From: Tindallia magadiensis
Lineage (GTDB): Bacteria; Bacillota; Clostridia; Peptostreptococcales; Tindalliaceae
Reading direction: 5' to 3'
DNA length: 64,000 bases
NCBI RefSeq assembly: GCF_900113635.1
Contig: NZ_FOQA01000006.1
Span: 62,001 to 126,000 of the forward strand
Made by a program: the position numbers and the translations under genes. A model generated the notes under the pieces. The model ran no database searches. It had not been told where the DNA came from and saw nothing but the letters and a program-made list of their open reading frames with translations. Positions 44,330 to 54,206 of the stretch are shown piece by piece (positions within the stretch are counted from its first letter, which is position 1; the number at the start of each line of letters is the position of its first letter).

Positions 44330-45277
44330 CTATTGTTCTTGTCCATTTGATGGTTCTTGATCGTCTTTCATTTTTTTCACTTGATTCCTTCCAGTTTTTT
44401 TTGCTTCATAAAGTGCATTATCAGCCTTTTCCACTAATTTTTCAGCCTCCACTTTATCGGAAGGAATCATTGTCGAAACACCGACACTAATCGTAACAAC
44501 CTCACTGATAGGAGAATCTACATGTTCAATTTCCATAGCTTCAACTGCTTTGCGAAAGCTTTCAGCAATGGTAAAAGCACCATCTTCTCCCGTCATCGGC
44601 ATAATTCCTACAAACTCTTCTCCACCATAACGGGCAACCAGATCACCTGGTCTTTTAAGCGTTCTTCGTAAGCAGTCGGCTACTTTTCTGAGACATTCGT
44701 CTCCTTCTAAATGCCCGTAATGATCATTATACCGTTTAAAGTAATCAATGTCAGCCATTAAAACTGAAATTGGTTTCCCATCACGAAAAGATCTTTTCCA
44801 CTCTGTTGATAAAACTTCATCAAAACGTCTTCTGTTAGGTATGCCAGTTAATCCATCGATAAGACTGGCATCTTTCAGTAAGTCTCGATATTGTTTGAGC
44901 TCCAGATGATTTCTGACACGGGCTTTTACAATAGAGGCATGATAAGGCTTGGTGATATAGTCTATGGCACCGAGTTCCAATCCTTTTGCTTCGTCTTCCT
45001 GTTGAGACATCGCCGTAACAAAAATAACAGGGATATCTTTTGTAGCCTCTGACGCTTTTAGTATCTCGCATATTTTATAACCATCAATTTCCGGCATCAT
45101 TACATCCAGTAAAATCAAGTCTGGCGGATCTTCAGAATTGGCAATGCTTAGGGCTGTTTTGCCATTCGTTGCCACTTTTACAGTCCACTCATTTTTCAGT
45201 AATTGCCCTAACATTTGAATATTGACGGGACTATCATCGACAACTAATATTGTTTGGTCTTTTTTCAGGGTATCCAT
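44330..45277 (-). CDS. Response-regulator diguanylate cyclase (REC-GGDEF)
   Basis: This 315-residue protein has an N-terminal receiver domain (phospho-acceptor Asp in PDLILLDVMMPEIDG, about residue 58) and a C-terminal GGDEF domain with the intact signature RYGGEEFVGI. The product-inhibition site RPGD lies five residues before the signature. It should make cyclic-di-GMP when phosphorylated; no cognate kinase gene is adjacent. AAAGGA precedes the ATG. Confidence 0.94.
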   Translation of the reverse strand: MDTLKKDQTILVVDDSPVNIQMLGQLLKNEWTVKVATNGKTALSIANSEDPPDLILLDVMMPEIDGYKICEILKASEATKDIPVIFVTAMSQQEDEAKGLELGAIDYITKPYHASIVKARVRNHLELKQYRDLLKDASLIDGLTGIPNRRRFDEVLSTEWKRSFRDGKPISVLMADIDYFKRYNDHYGHLEGDECLRKVADCLRRTLKRPGDLVARYGGEEFVGIMPMTGEDGAFTIAESFRKAVEAMEIEHVDSPISEVVTISVGVSTMIPSDKVEAEKLVEKADNALYEAKKTGRNQVKKMKDDQEPSNGQEQ

Positions 45278-45343
45278 TTGCTTCGTCCTTTCTATATTGG
45301 CATCACAAAGTATCCGTCAATAGTAGATCCACGACCACAACTT

Positions 45344-47527
45344 TCAAATAAGTTGCTGGTTTTTCACATCGTAGCTATATTCCACTAATTCGCCTTTTAC
45401 ATTAGCAATCATCAAGTTTAATCGATGTACCTTTGACTCACCTATTTGAGAAACATCTATTTCGTATTGATCCTTAATTAGAGTAATTTTTACCATCATT
45501 CCATTTGCTTTATTCGTTTTATAATTCATTGATTCACCGTCATCATCATAGTAGTAATATGTTGCTGTATCCTCTACAAACGCAAGAACCGTTAATGCTG
45601 TAAAATCCATACTATCCACATTTTGAGCAGGCTCCGCCAGTATGATCATTTTATTTTTTCTTACAAAAAGGGATGTTTCCTCCATTTCTAAATGCATATA
45701 ATGATGACCTTTTGATACCACTTGAAATTCGTCTTGATGATTAATCACCGTTTTCCATAAAAGCATTTCTTCAGGTACCCATACATATCGTCCTTTCGCA
45801 TTTTCTTCGTACACCGGTGCTATCATAATTGATTCTCCAACCAGTAATTGATCTTCAATTTCTTTTGAGTGATCATCTTCGTATTCAAAAGACAAAAGCT
45901 TAAAATATAGGTCCTGATTAAGAGTAGCTTTCATATACTCTGAGTAAATATATGGTATTAACGAGTATCTTAGCTCTAAAACCTTTCTCATGGTATCTGT
46001 TGTTTTCTCATCAAATGCATAAGGCTCCTGACTTCGTGTGTATTTTGCAGAGTGGTTTCGGTACAAAGGTGTTAATAGACTTGCCTGACTCCAGCGAATC
46101 AATAAAGCAGCATTTGTATCCCCGCCAAAGCCACCTATATCAGCTCCGATATACATAAAACCGCCCATGTTTAGTGCTGGCATCATTTTTAGCATCAACG
46201 GAATATGTTCCCACCATGAATGATTATCCCCTGTCCATAATCCAGCGTATCGTCCCATACCAGTATAAGAAGATCTGGAGAAAAGAAGATGCCTTTTGTT
46301 TGGGGCCAATTCTCTTAACCCTTCAGCTGCAGCCCTTGTCATATTGTATCCATAAAGATTATGGATCTGATGATGAGAGATCATCTGACCATCTATCTTT
46401 TGAAACATATTTTTATAGTCTTTTTCGTCTCCAGCCAAAGCCTCGTAACACCTGTTCAGCTCGAAATATTCCTGCAGATTCAAGTTTTTTCCTTCTAAGG
46501 ATTTCACCTTATCTATAAATTCTTTCATTTTTTCTTCTGTGTAGAAAATAGCTGGTTCGTTCATATCATTCCAAAAACCTTCAATTCCAAAGTCCGTGAG
46601 TACTTCATACTTATGTCCAAACCATTTGCGTACTTCAGGTATCTGAAAATCTGGAAAATGAACCCACCCAGGCCATACAGCGGCTAAAAAAGGTTCGTTT
46701 TTTTCATTTTTGCAAAAATAATGATTGTTGACACCTTCTTCATAAACCTGGTAATTTTTTTCTACTTTTACACCAGCATCAATAATTGGAATTAGCCTAA
46801 ATCCGTCATTTTTCATTTCGTCAACAAATGTTCCAAAATCCGGAAAACGCGTTTCATCTACTGTAAAGTTTTTATAATCCTCCATATAATCAATATCTAA
46901 ATAAATCGCATCACAAGGAAGGCCTTTTTTTCTCATGGTATCAGCTACTTCTTTGACGATGTCCGCCGTCTCATAGCTCCATCTGGATTGTTGATTTCCA
47001 AATGCCCATTTGGGCGGTACATAGCCTTCACCCTGAAGCATCCTAAACAGTTTAATGGTGTTTTTTAAGCTGTCATGCTTAAAATGATACAAATCAAAAT
47101 CCAATCCCTCTATCTTGATCTCAATTTCATCTGGGTGGTGATACCCAATGTCATAGATCACTTTCCCAGGAAAATCGATGTAAAAACCATGATGTTCATC
47201 ACCGGTTATAAATAAGTAGTTATGAGCCCCATACAAAGAGGACTTGTCAGGAGTATGTATCGGATCATCTGTAGCATAAGATTCAATCCAGCGCCCTCTC
47301 TTATTGACACTGCCAACAGACTCTCCCAGCCCAAGAACCTTGTCTGTTTTTTTAAGCCTGCCCTTCAGAGTAACGCTTTTTTCTTCAAAGCTTTCATTAA
47401 AAAAAGGAATTTTGAAGGGTTCCGGCTGTAGTTCCATTGCTTCTTCAGGGTAAGAAAGACTATCTGTTCTTACGGGGTTTCCAAACCTAAACAGCTGTAC
47501 CTGTGAGTTCAAGGAGTAAGTTTTCAT
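45344..47527 (-). CDS. Glycoside hydrolase family 31 (alpha-glucosidase type)
   Basis: This 727-residue enzyme of GH31 has the nucleophile motif FWNDMNEPAIF, the acid/base region GLWTGDNHSWWEH, and IYLDIDYMEDYK and GADIGGFGGDTNAALLIRW. It has no signal peptide, so it probably acts inside the cell on short alpha-glucosides. A C-terminal beta domain follows the barrel. AAAGGATG precedes the ATG. No sugar transporter is near. Confidence 0.93.
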   Translation of the reverse strand: MKTYSLNSQVQLFRFGNPVRTDSLSYPEEAMELQPEPFKIPFFNESFEEKSVTLKGRLKKTDKVLGLGESVGSVNKRGRWIESYATDDPIHTPDKSSLYGAHNYLFITGDEHHGFYIDFPGKVIYDIGYHHPDEIEIKIEGLDFDLYHFKHDSLKNTIKLFRMLQGEGYVPPKWAFGNQQSRWSYETADIVKEVADTMRKKGLPCDAIYLDIDYMEDYKNFTVDETRFPDFGTFVDEMKNDGFRLIPIIDAGVKVEKNYQVYEEGVNNHYFCKNEKNEPFLAAVWPGWVHFPDFQIPEVRKWFGHKYEVLTDFGIEGFWNDMNEPAIFYTEEKMKEFIDKVKSLEGKNLNLQEYFELNRCYEALAGDEKDYKNMFQKIDGQMISHHQIHNLYGYNMTRAAAEGLRELAPNKRHLLFSRSSYTGMGRYAGLWTGDNHSWWEHIPLMLKMMPALNMGGFMYIGADIGGFGGDTNAALLIRWSQASLLTPLYRNHSAKYTRSQEPYAFDEKTTDTMRKVLELRYSLIPYIYSEYMKATLNQDLYFKLLSFEYEDDHSKEIEDQLLVGESIMIAPVYEENAKGRYVWVPEEMLLWKTVINHQDEFQVVSKGHHYMHLEMEETSLFVRKNKMIILAEPAQNVDSMDFTALTVLAFVEDTATYYYYDDDGESMNYKTNKANGMMVKITLIKDQYEIDVSQIGESKVHRLNLMIANVKGELVEYSYDVKNQQLI

Positions 47528-47616
47528 TTTTTCATCCTTTCATACATTAGTCTGTTATTGATTAACGCCAGTTTCACTTATAAAGTTTCCGCTATGATTC
47601 TATATAATTCTTCTTT

Positions 47617-48834
47617 TTATGGAGCATTAAATCTTTTTTTATCGTAACTGTTACTTACCCAATCTTGATCACTTATATCGTTGTCTCCCTTGTCTTTCCT
47701 GTCATCTCCTGATATTTCTTCGGATTCCGTTCGATTCCTACCCTTTCTTTTGCCAATATACAGATATTTATCAGACCTTTTCAGTAAATCACTTGTATTA
47801 TCTCCAGATTTCCCAAAAGCGAGGCCTATCGTCGCTGTAATATGGATCACTTCTCCTTGCACCCGAAACGCTGTTTCGGCTATTTGTTCCCGAATTCTTT
47901 CACAAGCTTTCCAGGCTTCCTTTTGAGATATATCGGTAAAAATGATCAAAAATTCTTCTCCTCCGAAGCGGCCACAAAAATCATTACTACGAACAGATTT
48001 TTGAAGTATTGTTGCTAATTCCCGTAGTACCACGTCTCCCGCAAGATGTCCGTAAGTATCATTAATCATTTTAAAGTGATCTAAATCTAGCAGTGCCACA
48101 GATATGTATCGTCCTTTATCTCTATCTTTTTTTATTATTTGATCAACAATCATGGTGATTGTTTTTTTATTGTAGATACCCGTCAACCCGTCACGAGTCC
48201 CTTGTATCTCCATGTCATCTACTTGCCTGCTAAAGAAACCAAAGAAATAAAAGGAAGATACCAAAGCAACTAGGGCGCCTAAAGAGGTAATTGCTATGGA
48301 TTCCATAAACTTCTGATCATTAATTTTCCGTTGTTCTTCATAATCTTCATGCAAAAGCCCTGTTAACTGATTAGAGAAGTTTATCGCTACACTCATTGCA
48401 TTAATAGCTGTCTGATACATTCTCCTCATTTTATATCCATCGGCATCTGTTTGACTAGTCAACGTAATAGTATTAAGCTTTGTCGCTTCATAACTCTTAT
48501 TAATCACATTGAGCCAATGATACTCCTCTTCTGTCAACGAAAAAGAAAAGAGTTCTCTTAGGATCCCTGTTATTTCTCTGTCATTTTGTTCAATAAAATA
48601 CAAACTGTTACGATCATTTCTTTCAAAATAATTCGCTAAATGATATTGTTGAGAGGTAATTTTTGTTTTTAAGTCGCTGGTTAATAAAATCATGTTCAAA
48701 TTCTTTTCTGATAAACTTTGATGTGTTCTTTGTAAATCCATGGCATAATAAATAGAGCTGGCAAACGCTAGAAAAATAAATATAATAACCACTATATATC
48801 CTGATTTTATTAGTCTGGTTCTGTTTTTTTTCAT
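47617..48834 (-). CDS. Membrane-bound diguanylate cyclase with periplasmic-side sensor
   Basis: This 405-residue protein has two membrane helices (about 11-31 and 182-202) flanking a 150-residue helical sensor region, then a GGDEF domain with RFGGEEFLIIF and an RSND inhibition site five residues before it. It ends in a charged tail (EISGDDRKDKGDN). The sensed signal is unknown. Its ribosome binding site is weak. It is the second cyclase in the window. Confidence 0.92.
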   Translation of the reverse strand: MKKNRTRLIKSGYIVVIIFIFLAFASSIYYAMDLQRTHQSLSEKNLNMILLTSDLKTKITSQQYHLANYFERNDRNSLYFIEQNDREITGILRELFSFSLTEEEYHWLNVINKSYEATKLNTITLTSQTDADGYKMRRMYQTAINAMSVAINFSNQLTGLLHEDYEEQRKINDQKFMESIAITSLGALVALVSSFYFFGFFSRQVDDMEIQGTRDGLTGIYNKKTITMIVDQIIKKDRDKGRYISVALLDLDHFKMINDTYGHLAGDVVLRELATILQKSVRSNDFCGRFGGEEFLIIFTDISQKEAWKACERIREQIAETAFRVQGEVIHITATIGLAFGKSGDNTSDLLKRSDKYLYIGKRKGRNRTESEEISGDDRKDKGDNDISDQDWVSNSYDKKRFNAP

Positions 48835-49034
48835 CTTTTATACACACCCATCTTATAATGTCGGGTTTTAATCGTGGTTTTCTTATCGTTAGTTATTCGA
48901 CAGTAAATTTCAAATTCCTTTTTTTTGTCTTATTTAACAAAACATGTTTACTGTATCTTTTTTTCTTTTTTGATATAATACAATGAATATGTTTGTCTTA
49001 AGTAAGCATGCTTTTATTCTATAGGAGGTTCTTT

Positions 49035-50645
49035 ATGTCCGTTTATATTTTTGGTCATCAAAATCCAGATTCCGATTCCATCGTTTCAACGATAGCCCTT
49101 GCCTTTTTAAGACAGCAACAAGGAATGTCAGTCATTCCCTGTTGTTTAGGTTCTTTAAATAAAGAGTCAGAGTTTATCCTTGATTTCTTTAACCTTGACG
49201 CGCCTCAAGTTATTGATAATGTAAAAATTCAAGTAAATGATATTCGTTTTGATTTCACAAAAGGGATTACACCAGAATGTTCTATTTTAACAGCCTACCA
49301 GACAATGGTACAAAACCATTTTGAAACATTAGCCGTTCTATCCGAAAATGGTCAGTTGCAAGGCATCATTAGTATGAAGGATATCGCTATGGGACTTATC
49401 AAGGGGGATTTTTACCGCTTGAAAACTTCTTTGCGAAATTTAGCAACTACTTTAGGAGGCTGTCTACTAACGGAGGAATGTCAGCATATCGATGGCACCA
49501 TCTCCGTTATCGCTTTCTACTACAAAACCATCTATGGAACCTTGGGGCCAGAAAGTATTATCATTGTAGGCGATCGTTATGATATTATTGAACATGCCAT
49601 CGAGTCAAAGGTGCAACTTATTATCTTAACAGGATCTAATACCCTTCCTGAAGAACTATTGCACTTAGCCTCTACTAGCGGAGTTTCGATATTATCAGTA
49701 CCTCAAAACACTTTTTATATCGCTAAAATGATTGACCAATGTAATTATGTCTCTACTATCATGCGAACAAAAAACATTATGAAGTTCACTAATACTCAAT
49801 ATCTGGAAGAGTTAAAGGAAGAACTTTCTACGACTCATTATAGAAACTACCCTGTCGTTGATGAAGATAATCGATTTCTTGGTTTTATCAATAGAAAACA
49901 TTTAATGAATCCTGAGCGCAAACAGGTTATTATGGTAGATCATAATGAATCCAACCAAAGTGCCGAAGGGATAGAGGAAGCTCATATTTTAGAGATTATT
50001 GACCATCATAAAATCGGAGATATCTCTACTACTATTCCCATTAACTTTCGAAACAAACCAGTGGGCAGCACCTGTACGATTATCACAGAAATGTTCCAAG
50101 AAGCAGCTGTTTCTATTCCTGATAATATTGCTGGAGCATTAATGGCTGGAATTATTTCAGACACTCTATACTTCAAATCCCCCACTACCACCCAAGAAGA
50201 TCGTCTGGCTATCGAATCACTCAACCATCATTTGAAGTTAGATTTGGAATCTTTTGCTATGAAAATGTTCCGAGCAGGAACTTCTCTTCAAGATCAAAGT
50301 AACGAAGAAGTTTTTTATGAGGATTTCAAATCCTTTTATTTAGAAGGGAAGAAAATTGGTATTAGCCAAATCTTCACACTGGATCTAGGGGAAATTGTCA
50401 ACCGACGAACTCACTTACAAGAACTCATGCAACAAGTTCAATCCGAAGGTTCTTACAGCATGATTCTCCTTCTCGTTACTGATATTATGAAAGAAGGTTC
50501 TTACGTCTATTATGTTCCAAAAAATAGCCGACTTCTATCATCTGCTTTTTCTCTACCTATCGAACAAGGAACTTTTATCCCCGGTGTTATTTCCAGAAAA
50601 AAACAGGTGATTCCTAAGCTTACGGAAGCATTACTATCCCAATAA
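49035..50645 (+). CDS. Manganese-dependent inorganic pyrophosphatase with CBS/DRTGG regulatory insert
   Basis: This 536-residue family II pyrophosphatase has the DHH-type active site split by an insert: GHQNPDSDSIVSTIAL at the start, then a CBS motif (about 75-125), a DRTGG-like region (about 165-250), a second CBS (about 255-300, ending FLGFINRKHLM), then IMVDHNESNQS, IDHHKIGD and the C-terminal DHHA2 domain with SRKKQ. Nucleotides binding the CBS domains regulate known members. The ATG at 49035 follows AGGAGG; nine upstream codons were dropped. Confidence 0.94.
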   Translation: MSVYIFGHQNPDSDSIVSTIALAFLRQQQGMSVIPCCLGSLNKESEFILDFFNLDAPQVIDNVKIQVNDIRFDFTKGITPECSILTAYQTMVQNHFETLAVLSENGQLQGIISMKDIAMGLIKGDFYRLKTSLRNLATTLGGCLLTEECQHIDGTISVIAFYYKTIYGTLGPESIIIVGDRYDIIEHAIESKVQLIILTGSNTLPEELLHLASTSGVSILSVPQNTFYIAKMIDQCNYVSTIMRTKNIMKFTNTQYLEELKEELSTTHYRNYPVVDEDNRFLGFINRKHLMNPERKQVIMVDHNESNQSAEGIEEAHILEIIDHHKIGDISTTIPINFRNKPVGSTCTIITEMFQEAAVSIPDNIAGALMAGIISDTLYFKSPTTTQEDRLAIESLNHHLKLDLESFAMKMFRAGTSLQDQSNEEVFYEDFKSFYLEGKKIGISQIFTLDLGEIVNRRTHLQELMQQVQSEGSYSMILLLVTDIMKEGSYVYYVPKNSRLLSSAFSLPIEQGTFIPGVISRKKQVIPKLTEALLSQ

Positions 50646-50646
50646 T

Positions 50647-50675
50647 AAAAAGCTGGCTCTACGCAGCCAGCTTTT
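50647..50675. terminator. Bidirectional terminator between pyrophosphatase and pckA
   Basis: AAAAAGCTGGCT pairs with AGCCAGCTTTT, 6-base loop, between two convergent genes. Confidence 0.88.
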
Positions 50676-50677
50676 CT

Positions 50678-52378
50678 TTACTCTATATCACTTATTCCAT
50701 TAAGTAGTTTTTCCTGTAATTTTTTATCTTCATCACCATGAAGTTCAGACATAACAGCATAAAGCGATTTTACGGCTTCTGCAGGAAGTGCATCTACTCC
50801 TTCTTTTACTGTTTGCCTCGATTCGACATATTGAATTCTTTGAACAAAATGAATCATAAACTCTCTTCGATATTGTACATTTTCAAGATCTGCATCAAAT
50901 CCATCTATTTTCATAATGTCTATCTCTTCAAAAGGTTCCCATTTAACAAATTCAGCTCTGTCTTCAACAATGGATTCAATAATTTCCAGCGTGTGTGACG
51001 GCTCCACTTTTTTACCCATAAAGTGTCCAGTGTTAATGATATAACAATCCACACCTGACTCAAAAAGGCTCTTAAATAGTTTGTAATCCACACTAAGCGG
51101 ATATGTTCTAAATGGGTTCGCATAAGGCTCAACTACTAATTGATCTGGATTGATACCTTCCGCCAATTTTTCTGCTGAAGATCTTTTTGTTGCTAGAGTA
51201 GCTCCCATCACCGAACCCAGTGCGGCTCCTTTTATTTTAATTACCGGCGGCATTGTTGGGTCTTTCATAATCCAAAAGATAGAGTTTATCGGATCATCAA
51301 TTCGATCAACCCGATCGGCGGCCCATAGCTTTGATTTAATAGCACGTCCATTACCATTTCTTAAGTCTTCTGTTACAGGATATATTTTACCATCATCATA
51401 CATAATAGCTCCGTTATTCTGCATGGTTAAAATATATTTATTATCATCACAATTCATAGGATAATCCTGGGTTTTGTCAAAGTAAGTAGGCTCTAAGGCA
51501 ATCGATGTTTTATCTTCAATATTAATAATGAAAGCATCATCATGCAATACAGTCACATTGTACTTATTGTCGTGTTTTGCATGGGTAATCGTTGATTTCC
51601 CTGAACCAGAAAGTCCAAAAACGGCAATAGTATGTTTTTTACCAGGTAAATTATAGCATTTCAATCCACCATGACAGGCTGCATAGCCATTTCGAGCCGC
51701 TGTTCCCCAAGCAAGTGTCAAGGTTCCTTTTTTGTATTCTCCAAAGTATTTCATTCCGAGAATGGCGGCGCAGTTATGGGTAGGGTCGAAAAAAGTCAGA
51801 CCCATCGGATGGTCTGGATGAGACCAATCAGGATCGCAAAAGATAATAATATCTCCTTCTGGTATTTTCTTCGAGTATTTATACATTTCTGAGTATACTT
51901 CATTAACATATTGAAAATTTAATAACCAACTATAAAATATATTTTCATGGTCTTCCGGTATTAATAGATGTGCCTTAATCATAAAGTTTCGGTGCAATCC
52001 TATTACCACTTCACCATGATACATTGATTTTTTGCGCGTATCATAAATTGAATCCCTAATAATAGCCGAATAGTATTTTAGATCAACATCCGGATCTCCT
52101 GAAATTCTTCTGGCAGCAGCAGCTCTGCCAAAGGTATTACCGTCATTGAACAAAAGTGCATGAGCATCTTCCGGCAACCCTTGCTTCTCTGGCTCATAAA
52201 TAGGAATACCCGTAAGCGGAATCGTTCCTGGACTTTTTTTAGCTAACTGATATGCTTGCGCTACTGTTTTAACAGACTGTACATTATTTTGATAAAATGC
52301 TGTTTGAATCGTGGTTCGAATCTGTGATTTAATCGCATCAAACTCTTCTTTCCCTTTAAAACGATTGATGGTACTCAT
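50678..52378 (-). CDS. pckA: Phosphoenolpyruvate carboxykinase (ATP type, divergent)
   Basis: This 566-residue enzyme has the P-loop VFGLSGSGKSTITHAK (about 254-270), a following metal-site HDDAFIINIEDKTSIALEPTYFDKT and C-terminal NPFRTYPLSVDY. It interconverts oxaloacetate and phosphoenolpyruvate. The P-loop carries Ser at positions where E. coli PckA has Thr (GTGKTT), and much of the N-terminal domain is unlike the classical enzyme, so this is a divergent branch. GGAGGG precedes the ATG. Confidence 0.85.
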   Translation of the reverse strand: MSTINRFKGKEEFDAIKSQIRTTIQTAFYQNNVQSVKTVAQAYQLAKKSPGTIPLTGIPIYEPEKQGLPEDAHALLFNDGNTFGRAAAARRISGDPDVDLKYYSAIIRDSIYDTRKKSMYHGEVVIGLHRNFMIKAHLLIPEDHENIFYSWLLNFQYVNEVYSEMYKYSKKIPEGDIIIFCDPDWSHPDHPMGLTFFDPTHNCAAILGMKYFGEYKKGTLTLAWGTAARNGYAACHGGLKCYNLPGKKHTIAVFGLSGSGKSTITHAKHDNKYNVTVLHDDAFIINIEDKTSIALEPTYFDKTQDYPMNCDDNKYILTMQNNGAIMYDDGKIYPVTEDLRNGNGRAIKSKLWAADRVDRIDDPINSIFWIMKDPTMPPVIKIKGAALGSVMGATLATKRSSAEKLAEGINPDQLVVEPYANPFRTYPLSVDYKLFKSLFESGVDCYIINTGHFMGKKVEPSHTLEIIESIVEDRAEFVKWEPFEEIDIMKIDGFDADLENVQYRREFMIHFVQRIQYVESRQTVKEGVDALPAEAVKSLYAVMSELHGDEDKKLQEKLLNGISDIE

Positions 52379-52463
52379 GCTTTCCCTCCCGAAATATATT
52401 AAAACTTCATCTTGAAACAGTCAACTATCCCCTATTGTAACATGTTATCTAGAATACTTGAAG

Positions 52464-54095
52464 CTATTCCTTCGACCATTTTATTTCTCCGCCAACAATC
52501 GTCATACATACACTGATATCTTTCAATTCCATTGGATCTACCATAAAAGGATCTTTATCTACTAACACCATATCTGCCAATTTCCCTTCCGAAAGACTCC
52601 CTTTATCATTCTCTTCATAAGAAGAATACGCCGCATTTACAGTGTACGTTTTTATTGCTTCTTCTACTGTTAATGCCTGCTCTGGAAGCCATCCATTCTT
52701 AGGATTTCCCTCTCGGTCTTTACGATTGACAGCTGCGTAGATCCCGTAAAAAACATCCGGCTTTTCCACCGGTATATCCGATCCACCAGTTAAGCAGATC
52801 CCCATGTCTGTTAATGTTCTCCAGTTATGTGCATCCTTTTCTCGATCGCTCCCTATACGCTTGTTCATCATGGACCAATCTGTCGCTGTTTGTGCTGTTT
52901 GTATATTTAAGCATACCTTTAGTTTTTTTAGTCTTTCGTATAATTTTCGATCTCCCACCTGACAATGAACAATGCGATGACGAAGGTTTTTGGGATTTTC
53001 TTTCTGAACTTTTTCATAAGCCTCAATAATCATCTCTAAAGAAGCATCGCCAATGGAGTGAAGGCATACCTGCATATTTTCTTCATGGGCTAACTTAACA
53101 TTCTCATACAGCTCCTGCTTTTCATAAACCAGTATCCCTCGATTTCCAGGATCATCTGAGTAATCTTTTCTCAACGCCGCCGTCCGAGCGCCAATGGTGC
53201 CATCGCACCATTGCTTTATCGGCCCGGTTTTATAGTAAAAATCCCCTTGCCCAGTTCGATTACTTCCTTGTAAAAATTGTAAAATATCTTCTTTTTTGGG
53301 TAGTGATATTTTTTGGTATATCCGTATTGGTAATTCTTTCATCTTAACCATTTTGCCATAAGTCTCGGCTATATGTTCAAAATCTCCGCTATAGCCTAAG
53401 TCATAAGAATCTTCTGTATGTACGGAAGTAATACCATATTTAAGCAATTCGGCTGAACCTTTCAAAATTCCTTTGCGAATATAGGCGTGGTCATCTGCAA
53501 CACACCGATTCTTTTTAAACCATTCCAAAGAAGCTTCACGAATAACGCCATTAGGTACTCCTGCATCATCGCAGTCGAAGGAACCGCCCGCTATATATGT
53601 ATGCTTATCCACACCAACTTCTTTTAAAGCCAAACTATTAACAGCGCCAATATGACCACAGGTCCGAAGAAGCAAAATTGGATTTTCGGTACTGATCTTA
53701 TCTAAGTCATACCGATCTGGAAAACGAGATTCTTGCTCGAAATGGTTTTGATTCCATCCTCTTCCAATAATCCATTGTTTATCAGTAACTTCATTTTCCT
53801 CTATATAATGCCTGCAACGTTCTATAATATCCTCAATTCCATTGGCATCAGAAAGATCAACAGTCGTCAGAGATATTCCATACCCAACCAAATGAGCATG
53901 TGTGTCAATAAATCCTGGCAACATTATTTTTCCATTCATATCAACCATTTGAGTTGATTCATTCACCAGCTGCGCGATCTCCTTTTGACTGCCTACTTGT
54001 AAGATTCGATCTTCTTCTACAGCCATCGCTTCACAAATTCGCCCATCCATGGTATATATCCTTCCATTCAAAAACACCTTATTCCTACTGTTCAT
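52464..54095 (-). CDS. Amidohydrolase family protein (YtcJ-like)
   Basis: This 543-residue metal-dependent hydrolase has the metal motif GFIDTHAHLVGYG, an N-terminal VFLNGRIYTMDG segment, HSIGDASLEMIIEAY, HRIVHCQVGD and the late Asp in TGGSDIPVEKPD. The closing ADMVLVDKDPF block is typical of YtcJ/LAF3-like amidohydrolases, whose substrates are unknown. The ATG at 54095 is ten bases after AAGGAG; a TTG two codons earlier is closer to the site. Confidence 0.9.
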   Translation of the reverse strand: MNSRNKVFLNGRIYTMDGRICEAMAVEEDRILQVGSQKEIAQLVNESTQMVDMNGKIMLPGFIDTHAHLVGYGISLTTVDLSDANGIEDIIERCRHYIEENEVTDKQWIIGRGWNQNHFEQESRFPDRYDLDKISTENPILLLRTCGHIGAVNSLALKEVGVDKHTYIAGGSFDCDDAGVPNGVIREASLEWFKKNRCVADDHAYIRKGILKGSAELLKYGITSVHTEDSYDLGYSGDFEHIAETYGKMVKMKELPIRIYQKISLPKKEDILQFLQGSNRTGQGDFYYKTGPIKQWCDGTIGARTAALRKDYSDDPGNRGILVYEKQELYENVKLAHEENMQVCLHSIGDASLEMIIEAYEKVQKENPKNLRHRIVHCQVGDRKLYERLKKLKVCLNIQTAQTATDWSMMNKRIGSDREKDAHNWRTLTDMGICLTGGSDIPVEKPDVFYGIYAAVNRKDREGNPKNGWLPEQALTVEEAIKTYTVNAAYSSYEENDKGSLSEGKLADMVLVDKDPFMVDPMELKDISVCMTIVGGEIKWSKE

Positions 54096-54159
54096 CCTCA
54101 ATCAGCTCCTTCCTAGAAATTATCTTGATCATACCTCGATTTCTTTAGCTGGTAAAGAA

Positions 54160-54192
54160 AACAAAAAACCGTCTCCAAAGTAGAGACGGTTT
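54160..54192 (-). terminator. Terminator of glutamate dehydrogenase
   Basis: AAACCGTCTC and GAGACGGTTT form a 10-bp stem with a 7-base loop, followed by a T-run on the minus strand. Confidence 0.88.
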
Positions 54193-54206
54193 GAAAGTAT
54201 TTATTT

